DNA from: an uncultured Bacilli bacterium
GTDB lineage: Bacteria > Bacillota_I > Bacilli_A > RF39 > UBA660
DNA length: 40,754 nt
Assembly (NCBI GenBank): GCA_947631155.1
Contig: CANRKG010000013.1
Location: forward strand, 1-40,754
Reading direction: 5' to 3'
Shown: in pieces, positions 16,142 through 24,227 of the stretch
How the letters are laid out: every line of letters begins with the position of its first letter
Numbering within the stretch: position 1 is the stretch's first letter
Program-made: the position numbers and the translations under genes
Notes under the pieces: model-generated
Databases searched by the model: none
Told to the model about the DNA's origin: nothing
What the model saw: only the letters and a program-made list of their open reading frames with translations

Positions 16142-16876
16142 TTAATATACAACATTAACTAAATATAATCCTTCAGCAGGAGCTGTTACTCCACACTTAC
16201 TTCTATCTTTACTTTCTAATACTTCTTTTAAATCTTTTTTTGTTATTTTCCCTTCACCTAATTTAATTAGAATTCCAACCATATTTCTAACTTGATATCG
16301 TAAGAAACCTGTACCTTTAAAAATAAATTCATATTTATCTTTACCTATTTTTTTTAACTGTGCTTTTGTTATAGTTCTAATACAATTTTCTTTATTTTTA
16401 TTTTCTGTAACAAAGGCTCTAAAATCATGGGTACCTTCAAATACTTTAATTGCTTTTTTCATAGCGTGTATATCTAATTTATAGTTATATTGAAAAACAT
16501 AATTTCTCTCGATTGGATTATATTCACCTAAATTAATGTAATATTTATATTCTTTAGATTTTGCGGAATATCTGGCATGAAATTTATCATTTACTACTTT
16601 TACATTAGAAATATGAATATCTACAGGCAAATTACTATTCAAAGCACGTTTTAATTTATGGGGCGTAATATCTATATCTAAATTAACATGAGCGCACTGA
16701 CCTATAGCATGGACTTTTTTATCGGTTCTTCCCGCTGCTTGAACACCACGGAAAATATTATTATTAACTTTTTTAATAGCTTTTTCCAACTCTTCTTGAA
16801 CAGTTGGTAATTTTGGTTGTGTTTGATAACCACAATAATTACTCCCATCATAAGAAATAGTCAATAAATATCTCAT
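16142..16876 (-). CDS. truA: tRNA pseudouridine synthase A
   Basis: TruA isomerises uridines 38-40 of the tRNA anticodon arm. The 244-aa protein has YDGSNYCGYQTQ at 9-20, the catalytic-Asp motif AAGRTDKKVHA (about 47-57), FHARYSAKSKEYKYYI and the C-terminal FLRYQVRNMVGILIKLG. All are diagnostic, and the length is typical. An AGGTGA site precedes the ATG at 16876. It follows the ECF ATPase pair by 8 nt, the common Firmicutes order ecfA1-ecfA2-ecfT-truA with ecfT absent. Confidence 0.95.
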   Translation of the reverse strand: MRYLLTISYDGSNYCGYQTQPKLPTVQEELEKAIKKVNNNIFRGVQAAGRTDKKVHAIGQCAHVNLDIDITPHKLKRALNSNLPVDIHISNVKVVNDKFHARYSAKSKEYKYYINLGEYNPIERNYVFQYNYKLDIHAMKKAIKVFEGTHDFRAFVTENKNKENCIRTITKAQLKKIGKDKYEFIFKGTGFLRYQVRNMVGILIKLGEGKITKKDLKEVLESKDRSKCGVTAPAEGLYLVNVVY

Positions 16877-16884
16877 ACTATCAC

Positions 16885-17646
16885 CTATACCTTTTTATAA
16901 ATATCTTTAATTAAATCTCTTGTATCTTTATGATAATTTAATTTTGCCTTCTTGATTGTATTAGCTTTATAACTAAATAAAACAATATCTGGTATCTCAA
17001 TTCCTTGATCGATTAACAATCTAATATTTTTTATAAAAATATCAGAAGTATCACCTTCGATAATTTTTTTATTATCTTTTATAATTATAGAATATTTTGT
17101 ATAGTTATAAATTATATTTGCTTTATTACTACTTAAAACAATAATCTTATTATATTTTTCTACTAATTGGACTAACAAATTATAAATCTTTTTTCTTAAT
17201 TTTAAATCAAATACTTCTAAAAGAGAATCAAAAATTATCATATTAGGATTTGTCATTAATACTGCTGCAAACTGGAGTAATTTTTTTTCACTATCAGATA
17301 ATGTTCCAACCTTCTCATCTAAATTTATTGATTTTAATCCAACTATATTAAGCGCATCTAGTATCTTTTTTTGATAATCTTTAAATTCAATAAAATTTGC
17401 CATAATATAATGTCTCATATATTGATAAACTGTTAATGAAAAATATTCTGGTAAAATACTTTTTTTTATTATTTTGACACTATGCATAAATTTTCTTTTT
17501 TGAGAAGGTGTTAATTTTTTTCCATCTATTGTTATAGTTTTATTATCCATTGCTAAGGCATTTATAAAGTCCAAAAAATATGAATTAGATTCTAAAACAC
17601 CAATTAAACCTGTATTTAATTTGTAATTACTTAATTTTATTTCCAT
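16885..17646 (-). CDS. Degenerate ABC ATPase in the EcfA2 position
   Basis: This 253-aa protein keeps the outline of an ECF/ABC ATPase: a signature-like LSDSEKKLLQFAAVLMTNP at 116-134 and a hydrophobic Walker B strand MIIFDS at 136-141. It has lost the function: the Walker A region reads GVLESNSYF with no GKS/T, the Walker B glutamate is S, and the H-loop reads SSNKAN. ATP hydrolysis is unlikely. It overlaps the preceding ATPase gene by 10 nt, so the pair is co-expressed. Normally EcfA1/EcfA2 drive vitamin uptake with EcfT and S components; no ecfT follows here. Confidence 0.7.
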   Translation of the reverse strand: MEIKLSNYKLNTGLIGVLESNSYFLDFINALAMDNKTITIDGKKLTPSQKRKFMHSVKIIKKSILPEYFSLTVYQYMRHYIMANFIEFKDYQKKILDALNIVGLKSINLDEKVGTLSDSEKKLLQFAAVLMTNPNMIIFDSLLEVFDLKLRKKIYNLLVQLVEKYNKIIVLSSNKANIIYNYTKYSIIIKDNKKIIEGDTSDIFIKNIRLLIDQGIEIPDIVLFSYKANTIKKAKLNYHKDTRDLIKDIYKKV

Positions 17647-18422
17647 AAATCTTTTACCATCCTATTCATATCCAACTCTATTTTATTAACTAAATTATAA
17701 TATTTGAGTTTTAATGATAAATCTACCATAAAGGGTAAGTCTAATCCTAATTTATTGATAATACTATCTTTTTCTAAGACTTCTAATGTTTTTCCACTTA
17801 AAATTAATTTTCCTTTATTAAACAAATGTAAATAATCACTAAAGATAGATAAATTTAAATCATTATTAAAAATAATTACAGATATATTTTCTATTTTCTT
17901 TATTAAAGCAAAAATACTTTCTTGTTCTTGTTTTGATAAATAAATAAAAACATCACCTAAAATAAGAATCTTTGGCTTTTTGATTAATTCTATAGCTAAA
18001 GCTAATTTTAATTTTTGATATTCACTTAAACTAGAAATATTACTACTAATAATATCTTGTAAGTCTAATAAAGACATTATTTCTTTATATCTTTTCTTTT
18101 CTTCTGTTTTATCTATATTAAGTTTGTCTAATCGGTATAATATTTCTTGCCTTACATTCGTAAAATTAAAATTTATATCTGGTCCAATGATTATTCCGAT
18201 TATCTTATTAAACTCATATATACTCATGTTATTTATATCTTGTTCTTGATAAAACACACTATCTTTTGTCACTATTTCTCCACTTAATATTTTCATAAGT
18301 GTAGTTTTACCACAATTATTAGAACCTGAAATGTAATGTATTGTATTTTCATAAATATCAATATTAACATCTTCTAAAATATTCTTATAACTTAGTTTTT
18401 TAATTTGTAAGAGTGTTTTCAT
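17637..18422 (-). CDS. Partly degenerate ABC ATPase in the EcfA1 position
   Basis: The 261-aa protein has an intact Walker A (GSNNCGKTT, 33-41). However, the signature is LSEYQ instead of LSGGQ (132-136), Walker B reads ILILGDV where ILILDEP is expected (152-158), and the H-loop histidine is N (FNND). It may bind ATP but should hydrolyse it poorly. It heads the ecfA1-ecfA2-truA group behind an AGAGGTGA site; a TATAAT at 18437-18442 is a probable -10. The location downstream of the rplQ region and upstream of truA supports ECF ancestry over other ABC families. Confidence 0.7.
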   Translation of the reverse strand: MKTLLQIKKLSYKNILEDVNIDIYENTIHYISGSNNCGKTTLMKILSGEIVTKDSVFYQEQDINNMSIYEFNKIIGIIIGPDINFNFTNVRQEILYRLDKLNIDKTEEKKRYKEIMSLLDLQDIISSNISSLSEYQKLKLALAIELIKKPKILILGDVFIYLSKQEQESIFALIKKIENISVIIFNNDLNLSIFSDYLHLFNKGKLILSGKTLEVLEKDSIINKLGLDLPFMVDLSLKLKYYNLVNKIELDMNRMVKDLWK

Positions 18423-18442
18423 ATAGTCACCTCTAGATTATA

Positions 18443-18467
18443 AAAGTTAACTTATTTAGTTAACTTT
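18443..18467 (-). terminator. Terminator of the SDR gene
   Basis: The 9-bp arms at 18443-18451 and 18459-18467 have a 7-nt loop and a short T-run on the minus strand. The hairpin includes the stop codon at 18452. Confidence 0.6.
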
Positions 18468-19213
18468 CTCTTTTGAAATTTATATATAATTTTTAACAGT
18501 TTTTTATCAGATACAAATCTTGAAAAGAAATGGGCCAATTTCATTTTTGTTCCTGGTATAATTATAAGTTTCTTTTTTTCTAACATTTGATCAATAGCAT
18601 ATTTTGCAACATATCTACTTTCTAAAGGTTTAGAAGAAAATTTAACATTAGCCACATTATTAAAATTAGTATCAACAGGTCCTGGACACAAAGCTGAAAT
18701 TACTATTTTACTTTTTTTCTTCTTTAATTCGTAGTAAATAGACTCTGTAAGTGAGAGTACATAAGACTTAGTCGCATAATATGTACTTAATAAGGGACCA
18801 CCAGGCATAAACCCTGCAGATGAAGCTACATTAAGAATATAACCGCTATCATTTTTTAACATATTTTTTAAAGCATATTTAGTTAAAATATGGACAGCTT
18901 TTATATTAGTATTAATCATTTCTAAATCTTTAGTTAATTCTGTTTCTGAAAAGTTTCCAAAGTCTCCGAATCCAGCATTATTTATTAGCATATCAATATT
19001 TTCTTTTTTCATCAAAACACATAATTCTTTCACTTTTTGTTCAATACTTAAATCCATCACAATAATTGTTGTTTTAGTAGGTAGTTTTTGTTGGATATAT
19101 TCTAAATTTTCACGATTTCTAGCTACTAAAATTAATTCATATTTTTTACTGGCTAGATATATAGCCATATCTAAACCAATACCACTAGATGCTCCTGTTA
19201 TTAATGCTTTCAT
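18452..19213 (-). CDS. Short-chain dehydrogenase/reductase
   Basis: This 253-aa classical SDR has the NAD(P)-binding TGASSGIG at 6-13, NNAG at about 78-81, a catalytic Ser in NVASSAGF, and YYATK (YxxxK) about 15 residues later, followed by CPGPVDT. The substrate is not evident. The C-terminal tail is basic and hydrophobic and could touch membrane. It resembles the DltE/YqjQ-like group of SDRs in Firmicutes, a weak impression. It is a single gene between the transglutaminase-like gene and the ECF ATPases, with its own terminator and an AGAGGTGA site. Confidence 0.85.
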   Translation of the reverse strand: MKALITGASSGIGLDMAIYLASKKYELILVARNRENLEYIQQKLPTKTTIIVMDLSIEQKVKELCVLMKKENIDMLINNAGFGDFGNFSETELTKDLEMINTNIKAVHILTKYALKNMLKNDSGYILNVASSAGFMPGGPLLSTYYATKSYVLSLTESIYYELKKKKSKIVISALCPGPVDTNFNNVANVKFSSKPLESRYVAKYAIDQMLEKKKLIIIPGTKMKLAHFFSRFVSDKKLLKIIYKFQKRKLTK

Positions 19214-19236
19214 AAGATCACCTCTTAATCACTAAT

Positions 19237-19242
19237 ATTATA
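19237..19242 (-). promoter_or_regulatory. Extended -10 promoter of the SDR gene
   Basis: TGTTATAAT on the minus strand (TATAAT at 19237-19242) lies 23 bp upstream of the ATG at 19213. The -35 is weak. Confidence 0.5.
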
Positions 19243-19276
19243 ACAAATAAATCTTATTTTTCCTAGTTTTCAAAAG

Positions 19277-19302
19277 AAAAAAAATAGATTACTCTATTTT
19301 TT
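19277..19302 (-). terminator. Terminator of the transglutaminase-like gene
   Basis: The arms at 19279-19288 and 19293-19302 have a 4-nt loop and are followed by T on the minus strand. The stem spans the stop codon at 19294. Confidence 0.75.
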
Positions 19303-20580
19303 AGGGGGTTTATTAATTGGTAATTCCATACATGAAAAATCATAATCGAATTCTGAATTCAAACTACTATCTTTTAATGGTCTAATATTATGCTTTATCA
19401 TATATGATAATGGTTCTATTTTCATCTCTACTTTTTTATCATTGTGATTATAAAAACTATAAATTTTGTTGTTGCTATCATCAACAGTTAAAGAAAGCAT
19501 CATATAATACTGCTTTTCATTATTATCATCTTGAACAACAGTATGTCTTTTTACATGTCGCCTTTCTTCTCCTGGTGTAAATATATATTTAATTAACTCA
19601 TCCATAAAATTTTTATGTTCAATATACCCTGTTAGAGAGTCAGTAAAAGTTGTTAAACAATTTAACATATAATTAAATTTATACGTTAAAATATCCTTTT
19701 TTAAGTTATTGATATTTTTAATATCAATAGTGCCAATATATTTTGCACCTTCTCTTTTTCTGTCCAAAGAAAATTCATTTTGTTCTAACAGTTTAAAAGC
19801 TAAATTATGAATTAATTTTTTCATATCTTTATCGATAGTTTTGTTTTCTAAATTCTTTCGAATAATTTCAATATGTTTTTCGTATTGTGGATCTAACGGT
19901 TTGATTTGTTCTAACTTTTCATCTAAACTTAAAGAATCGTCTTGATTTAACTGCAACATTTTTAAATAATAATCTTGATATACATCTGTAGTATGAACAA
20001 TATGCATTCCTAATTTAAGTTGTAATTCAACTCTTAACTTTTCTAATAATTCATCTGTATATAAATCCCCTGATAAATAACCTAAAGATTTATCTAATTC
20101 TCTTAAATATTCTGGACTCATTGTATCAAAAGGCATTCCATCATCATAACCATAATAATTTTCAACACAACAAAAATGTTTAGTAGAAAAACCCATTTGT
20201 ACACGATAAAAATCTGGCATAGGGTTCATTAAATATCTTTTATTATTGTTATAATATACTAAAGACCAATGAGTTACACCATCAACACCTTCACTACTAA
20301 TTGGTCTACAATCTAAGCCTGATTTAAGTGCTAGCTGCTCCATCTGATAAACTACACTTCTACAAATAACTTCATAATTGTCTATTTGGGTATAATTATC
20401 ATATATTTCTTGTCTAGTTTGATTATCATATTCATAAAAGTATTCAGTATTTTTAGCAAAAATAAGACATAATTCATGATATAAATAACGCATTTTTTGG
20501 TCATTATTAAAGTAAGGTGACATATGACTAAGAATCTCGTCACATTTTTCTTCTAATGATTGATTATTTGATTTTTTCAT
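19294..20580 (-). CDS. Transglutaminase/cysteine-protease-fold protein, unknown
   Basis: This 428-aa cytosolic protein has no signal peptide. Residues 65-125 carry a transglutaminase-like triad: C73 in NYEVICRSVVYQM (helix after Cys), H104 in GVTHWSLVYY and D123 in YLMNPMPDFY, spaced as in papain-like transglutaminase domains. The rest is helical and unassigned, with a C-terminal beta-rich region containing two adjacent histidine/arginine clusters (RRHVKRH). ATG 20580 is chosen because it is 6 nt from AGGA; ATG 20586 directly abuts it. It overlaps the preceding 87-aa gene and is probably coupled to it. Confidence 0.6.
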   Translation of the reverse strand: MKKSNNQSLEEKCDEILSHMSPYFNNDQKMRYLYHELCLIFAKNTEYFYEYDNQTRQEIYDNYTQIDNYEVICRSVVYQMEQLALKSGLDCRPISSEGVDGVTHWSLVYYNNNKRYLMNPMPDFYRVQMGFSTKHFCCVENYYGYDDGMPFDTMSPEYLRELDKSLGYLSGDLYTDELLEKLRVELQLKLGMHIVHTTDVYQDYYLKMLQLNQDDSLSLDEKLEQIKPLDPQYEKHIEIIRKNLENKTIDKDMKKLIHNLAFKLLEQNEFSLDRKREGAKYIGTIDIKNINNLKKDILTYKFNYMLNCLTTFTDSLTGYIEHKNFMDELIKYIFTPGEERRHVKRHTVVQDDNNEKQYYMMLSLTVDDSNNKIYSFYNHNDKKVEMKIEPLSYMIKHNIRPLKDSSLNSEFDYDFSCMELPINKPPKK

Positions 20581-20827
20581 TAACATTCCTACTTGTAGTT
20601 ATATTTTTTTGTTGTAAATTACCTACTTTAATATCATGTTCTTCAATATAATCAAAAATATCATCTATTATGTGAAGACTATCTTCATTAATTTCTTGAT
20701 TAATGCCATCTGCCATATCTACTTCAAAATAGGAATAGCCATCTTCTTCATTTCCTTTTGATAAAATTATTTTTTTATTTTCTTTATCTGTATAAAATAC
20801 TTCTAGTTCTGGTTTTGAATTTTCCAT
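20564..20827 (-). CDS. Small acidic protein, unknown
   Basis: This 87-aa, Glu/Asp-rich protein starts MENSKPELEVFYTDKENKKI. Its predicted beta hairpin (residues 6-35) is followed by a helix (about 47-65). There is no membrane segment or known motif. The 3' end overlaps the start of the transglutaminase-like gene by 17 nt, so it could be a partner or inhibitor of that protein. AAGGAG precedes the ATG at 20827. I do not recognise the family. Confidence 0.6.
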   Translation of the reverse strand: MENSKPELEVFYTDKENKKIILSKGNEEDGYSYFEVDMADGINQEINEDSLHIIDDIFDYIEEHDIKVGNLQQKNITTSRNVNEKIK

Positions 20828-20863
20828 AAAACTCTCCTTAAAATATATTACACCCTTTTAATT

Positions 20864-20891
20864 ATTATAACATAGTTTTAATTTTACTCAA
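20864..20891 (-). promoter_or_regulatory. Promoter of the 87-aa / transglutaminase-like operon
   Basis: TTGAGT (20886-20891) and extended TGTTATAAT (TATAAT at 20864-20869) on the minus strand have 16-bp spacing, 36 bp upstream of the ATG at 20827. Confidence 0.7.
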
Positions 20892-20910
20892 GAAATAATA
20901 AAATATAAAC

Positions 20911-20938
20911 AAAAAAAGACAAATTTGATATTTTGTCT
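20911..20938 (-). terminator. Terminator of the 198-aa membrane protein gene
   Basis: AGACAAA (20917-20923) pairs with TTTGTCT (20932-20938), followed by T-run on the minus strand. The hairpin touches the stop codon at 20937. Confidence 0.8.
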
Positions 20939-21533
20939 ATTTTAAATATAAAATTATATTACCAATTACTACAGTATTATTAGTTAGCGGTAAACTGACA
21001 CTACAGTTTCCTTGATCTGTGATAACATTTACACCTAATTCATTTAACATATTATTTAGTCTATTAAAGTCATCAATTAAAATATATAAGGTTAATTTAT
21101 CACCTTCTATATGATAACTACCACTGACACTATTAATTGTATAATAATCATCCTCCGATAATATAAATCTATTATCAGATTCTCCTCCTACTTTAGGATT
21201 AAGTACATTACGATTATACTCATTTAGTATCAACACATATTTATCATCTTCAGTTGCATATGCATATGACTTTAATTTAGTAACTGTTGTATTTTGAGTA
21301 TCTTCGTTTTTTATACTTTTATCCTCATCATCTGTAGTTACACTACTATTATTTTTATCTGCTTTTTTATCTTTTTGGATATTAATTTGTGACTCTGTTT
21401 TCTTATTCCCTATTGAAATTAATTGTTTATCATAACAAATATAGCCAATTAACCCGATAATAACAATAATAGAAATCACTAATGTTACTACTAGACCTGT
21501 ATTTTTTTTAGGTGTTATATTATTTTCTTCCAC
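20937..21533 (-). CDS. Single-pass membrane protein with extracytoplasmic domain, unknown
   Basis: This 198-aa protein has a short N-terminus, one hydrophobic segment (about 13-35, GLVVTLVISIIVIIGLIGYI), a Lys/Asp/Ser/Thr-rich linker (about 40-85) and a small beta-rich domain outside the cell. There is no lipobox cysteine. GTG at 21533 is preferred because it lies 9 nt after AGGAG; the in-frame ATG at 21542 abuts that site with no spacing. It is the first gene after the ribosomal superoperon terminator and has its own promoter. The family is not recognised. Confidence 0.6.
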   Translation of the reverse strand: MEENNITPKKNTGLVVTLVISIIVIIGLIGYICYDKQLISIGNKKTESQINIQKDKKADKNNSSVTTDDEDKSIKNEDTQNTTVTKLKSYAYATEDDKYVLILNEYNRNVLNPKVGGESDNRFILSEDDYYTINSVSGSYHIEGDKLTLYILIDDFNRLNNMLNELGVNVITDQGNCSVSLPLTNNTVVIGNIILYLK

Positions 21534-21556
21534 TCTAACCATCTCCTATTATTTGT

Positions 21557-21562
21557 ATTATA
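21557..21562 (-). promoter_or_regulatory. Extended -10 promoter of the 198-aa membrane protein
   Basis: TGTTATAAT on the minus strand (TATAAT at 21557-21562) gives a very short leader before GTG 21533, which supports that start over ATG 21542. Confidence 0.5.
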
Positions 21563-21644
21563 ACATTAATAAACTATAATTGTTGTTCTATATTATATAA
21601 AAACCTATTATTTACAAAAATTGACAGGTTTATTTTTCATAAAA

Positions 21645-21667
21645 CAAAAAAAGACAGTTTCCTGTCT
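21645..21667 (-). terminator. Terminator of the S10-spc-alpha superoperon
   Basis: AGACAG-GAAA-CTGTCT (21652-21667), a stable GNRA-loop hairpin, is followed by seven T on the minus strand and lies 12 nt past the rplQ stop. It closes the 14-kb ribosomal transcript. Confidence 0.9.
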
Positions 21668-21678
21668 ATTTTGTTTAA

Positions 21679-22095
21679 CTATTTCTCTTCTTTGTCTGCT
21701 TTTTTATCTTTTTTAGCAGGTTTCTTTTCAACTGTTTCTTCTTTTTTATCCATGTCAATAAGCTTTAAGATAACTAATAAAGCTCCATCTCCACGTCTTT
21801 CATCTAGTTTTAAGATTTGAGTATAGCCACCATTACGATTTTTATACTGTGGTGCTAATTCATTAAATATTTTGTCAACAACTTTTTTATCATTATGTAA
21901 GAAAGCTAGTGCTTTTCTTCTTGAGCCTAGGTCAGCTTTTTTACCATATGTAATCATCTTATCAGCAAATTTACGAACTTCTTTAGCTCTAGTATCAGTT
22001 GTTTTAATGCTTCCATTCATAAATAATTGCTTTGTTAATGTTGCAAGCATACTTCTTCTATGCTTGTTATCTCTTCCTAGTTTTCTATATCCCAT
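21679..22095 (-). CDS. rplQ: 50S ribosomal protein L17
   Basis: L17 lies near the peptide exit tunnel. The 138-aa protein begins [20 protein letters not shown], contains [18 protein letters not shown], and ends its core with [12 protein letters not shown] at about 115. The remaining ~22 residues are an extra Lys/Glu-rich tail not present in typical 120-aa L17. It is the last gene of the alpha operon, 19 nt after rpoA, followed by the terminator. Confidence 0.97.
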   Translation of the reverse strand: MGYRKLGRDNKHRRSMLATLTKQLFMNGSIKTTDTRAKEVRKFADKMITYGKKADLGSRRKALAFLHNDKKVVDKIFNELAPQYKNRNGGYTQILKLDERRGDGALLVILKLIDMDKKEETVEKKPAKKDKKADKEEK

Positions 22096-22114
22096 AACTA
22101 TTCCTCCTTATATT

Positions 22115-23065
22115 TTAATCGTCATCACGTAATACTAAGCCCATATCTCTAATTTTATCTAAAACTTCTTTTAAAGATTTTTTACCTAAATTACGTATTT
22201 TCATCATATCAGTTTCACTCTTATTAACAAGATCTTGTAAAGTATGAATTCCTGCACGTTTTAAACAGTTATATGCTCTTACTGAAAAATCTAAATCTTC
22301 AATTGATGTTTCTAAAGCTTTTACTACTGGATCTTCTGTTTTTTCAATCATCATTCCAGTGGCATCAGCAATTGATGATAAATCTGTTAAGATATTAAAA
22401 TGTTCAATTAAAATTCTTGATGCTAAAGCAATTGCTTCTTCTGGTTTAATAGAACCATTTGTCCATACTTCCATCGTTAATTTATCATAACTTTCATCTT
22501 GTCCAACACGAGCATTACCTACTTCATATGATACTCTTTCGATTGGAGAATATATTGAATCAATAGCAATTTCCCCTGTTTTCTTTAAATCATATAATTT
22601 CTTATTTTCTTCACTTTTAACATATCCACGACCATTAGTAACAGTCATTTCCATATTTAGGTGTCCACCTTTTGCTAAAGTAGCTATTACTTTATCAGGA
22701 TTCATTACTTCAATATCAGCATCATGTTCAATATCTCCAGCTGTGATTTTTCCTTCTTTATCTGTATTTATATGAATAACTTTAGCCTCATTTGAGTGAT
22801 TTTTTAAAACAACACCTTTTAAATTTAAAATAATAGTTGTAACGTCTTCATATACTCCTTCAATTGTTTGGAATTCATGAAGAACACCTTCAATTTTAAT
22901 ACTACTAATAGCGCTTCCAGGAAGTGATGATAACATTACACGTCTTAAAGCGTTTCCTATAGTAGTACCAAATCCTCTCTCTAATGGTTCTAGTTCAAAT
23001 TTTCCATAAAAATTACTTTCTACTGAATCTGTTATTTTATACATTGGTTTTTCAAATTGTAACAT
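22115..23065 (-). CDS. rpoA: RNA polymerase alpha subunit
   Basis: The 316-aa protein has an N-terminal assembly domain (about 1-230, with FELEPLERGFGTTIGNALRR at about 22-41) and a C-terminal promoter-contact domain (about 250-316, VRAYNCLKRAGIHTLQDLV, then MKIRNLGKKSLKEV). Both domains are complete, so UP-element and activator contacts should be retained. It lies between rpsK and rplQ as in nearly all Firmicutes and is encoded with a GGGAGG site. Confidence 0.98.
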   Translation of the reverse strand: MLQFEKPMYKITDSVESNFYGKFELEPLERGFGTTIGNALRRVMLSSLPGSAISSIKIEGVLHEFQTIEGVYEDVTTIILNLKGVVLKNHSNEAKVIHINTDKEGKITAGDIEHDADIEVMNPDKVIATLAKGGHLNMEMTVTNGRGYVKSEENKKLYDLKKTGEIAIDSIYSPIERVSYEVGNARVGQDESYDKLTMEVWTNGSIKPEEAIALASRILIEHFNILTDLSSIADATGMMIEKTEDPVVKALETSIEDLDFSVRAYNCLKRAGIHTLQDLVNKSETDMMKIRNLGKKSLKEVLDKIRDMGLVLRDDD

Positions 23066-23087
23066 GAATTAACCTCCCTTTATTTAA

Positions 23088-23471
23088 TTAACCACGTGGT
23101 CTCTTTGGTGGACGACATCCATTATGTGGTATTGGTGTTACATCATTGATTGATGTGATTTCTAGTCCAGCTGTTTGTAATGAACGAATAGCAGTTTCTC
23201 TTCCAGGTCCTAGCCCTTTTACATAAACTTCTACTTTACGCATACCCATATCATAGGCAGCTTTTCCTGCAGCTTCTGCAGCCATTCCAGCAGCAAATGG
23301 AGTTGATTTTTTACTACCCTTAAAACCAATTGATCCACTTGAAGCCCAGCTAATTACATTTCCATCCTTATCAGTAATTGTTGTGATGGTATTATTAAAA
23401 GTTGAATGAATGTGAGCTATACCTTCAGGAACATTCTTTTTTACTTTTTTCTTTCTAGTTTTGTAAGCCAT
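23088..23471 (-). CDS. rpsK: 30S ribosomal protein S11
   Basis: S11 lies on the 30S platform and contacts mRNA near the Shine-Dalgarno helix. The 127-aa protein has [18 protein letters not shown] at 17-34, [19 protein letters not shown] and the C-terminal [18 protein letters not shown], all fully conserved. The length is standard. It lies between rpsM and rpoA. Confidence 0.98.
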   Translation of the reverse strand: MAYKTRKKKVKKNVPEGIAHIHSTFNNTITTITDKDGNVISWASSGSIGFKGSKKSTPFAAGMAAEAAGKAAYDMGMRKVEVYVKGLGPGRETAIRSLQTAGLEITSINDVTPIPHNGCRPPKRPRG

Positions 23472-23493
23472 AAATTTAACCTCCTTTATTTAA

Positions 23494-23862
23494 TTATACC
23501 TTTTTCTTATTTGCTACTGTTTTTCCTTTACCCTTACGAGTTCTAGCATTACGATTTGTTCTTTGTCCTCTTACAGGTAAACCTTTTTTATGACGAGTTC
23601 CTTGATATGAATTGATTTCCATCTTAGTTTTAATATTCATATTGATATCACGACGTAAATCTCCTTCAGTTAGATATTTATTAATCTCATCACGAAGTTT
23701 TACTAATTCATCTTGTGTTAAATCTCCAGCTTTTTTAGTTGGTTCTACGCTTGCATCTTTACAGATTTTTTTTGCTAGATTTCTACCAATTCCATAAATA
23801 TAAGTTAACGATATTACTATATGCTTATCATTAGGAATATCTACACCTTTAATACGTGCCAT
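23494..23862 (-). CDS. rpsM: 30S ribosomal protein S13
   Basis: S13 is in the 30S head, bridging to 23S H38/L5 and contacting P-site tRNA. The 122-aa protein begins [27 protein letters not shown] and ends with the [24 protein letters not shown] tail, typical for bacteria. It lies between rpmJ and rpsK. Confidence 0.98.
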   Translation of the reverse strand: MARIKGVDIPNDKHIVISLTYIYGIGRNLAKKICKDASVEPTKKAGDLTQDELVKLRDEINKYLTEGDLRRDINMNIKTKMEINSYQGTRHKKGLPVRGQRTNRNARTRKGKGKTVANKKKV

Positions 23863-23880
23863 TTATCTACACCTCCTATT

Positions 23881-23994
23881 TTAACCTTGTCTTTGTTTGT
23901 GTTTTGGATTTTCACAAATTATTCTAACTTTTCCTTTACGTTTAACAACTTTGCATTTTTCGCAAATTTTCTTAACTGATGCTTGTACTTTCAT
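23881..23994 (-). CDS. rpmJ: 50S ribosomal protein L36
   Basis: This 37-aa protein begins [20 protein letters not shown] and ends [10 protein letters not shown]. The C-x2-C...C-x4-H zinc ribbon (CEKC, then C27 and H33) is intact, so it is the zinc-binding form. L36 supports late 50S assembly. A GGAGGG site precedes the ATG at 23994. It sits between infA and rpsM, its usual place. Confidence 0.96.
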   Translation of the reverse strand: MKVQASVKKICEKCKVVKRKGKVRIICENPKHKQRQG

Positions 23995-24007
23995 TTTATC
24001 CCTCCTA

Positions 24008-24223
24008 TTATTTACGATAGGTAATTCGCCCACGTGTTAAGTCATATGGTGATAATTCAATCATTACAGTATCTCCTGCTAAGATGCGAATATAATTCAT
24101 TCGTATTTTACCAGAAACGTGAGCTTCTATAATGTGTCCATTTTCAAGTTGGACTTTGAATTTACCACCAGGTATTATCTCAAGGACTTTACCTTCTACT
24201 TCAATTGTATCTTCCTTAGCCAT
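24008..24223 (-). CDS. infA: Translation initiation factor IF-1
   Basis: IF-1 binds the 30S A site during initiation. This 71-aa OB-fold protein begins [20 protein letters not shown], contains [17 protein letters not shown] and ends [14 protein letters not shown], nearly identical to the bacterial consensus. ATG 24223 is the start; a TTG one codon upstream is not needed. It lies between map and rpmJ. Confidence 0.98.
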   Translation of the reverse strand: MAKEDTIEVEGKVLEIIPGGKFKVQLENGHIIEAHVSGKIRMNYIRILAGDTVMIELSPYDLTRGRITYRK

Positions 24224-24227
24224 CAAT

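Noticed and set aside
21601-21632. AAACCT...AGGTTT inverted repeat as a second terminator after rplQ
   Set aside because: The 6-bp stem with a very long loop is weak; the GAAA-loop hairpin at 21652-21667 already explains termination.
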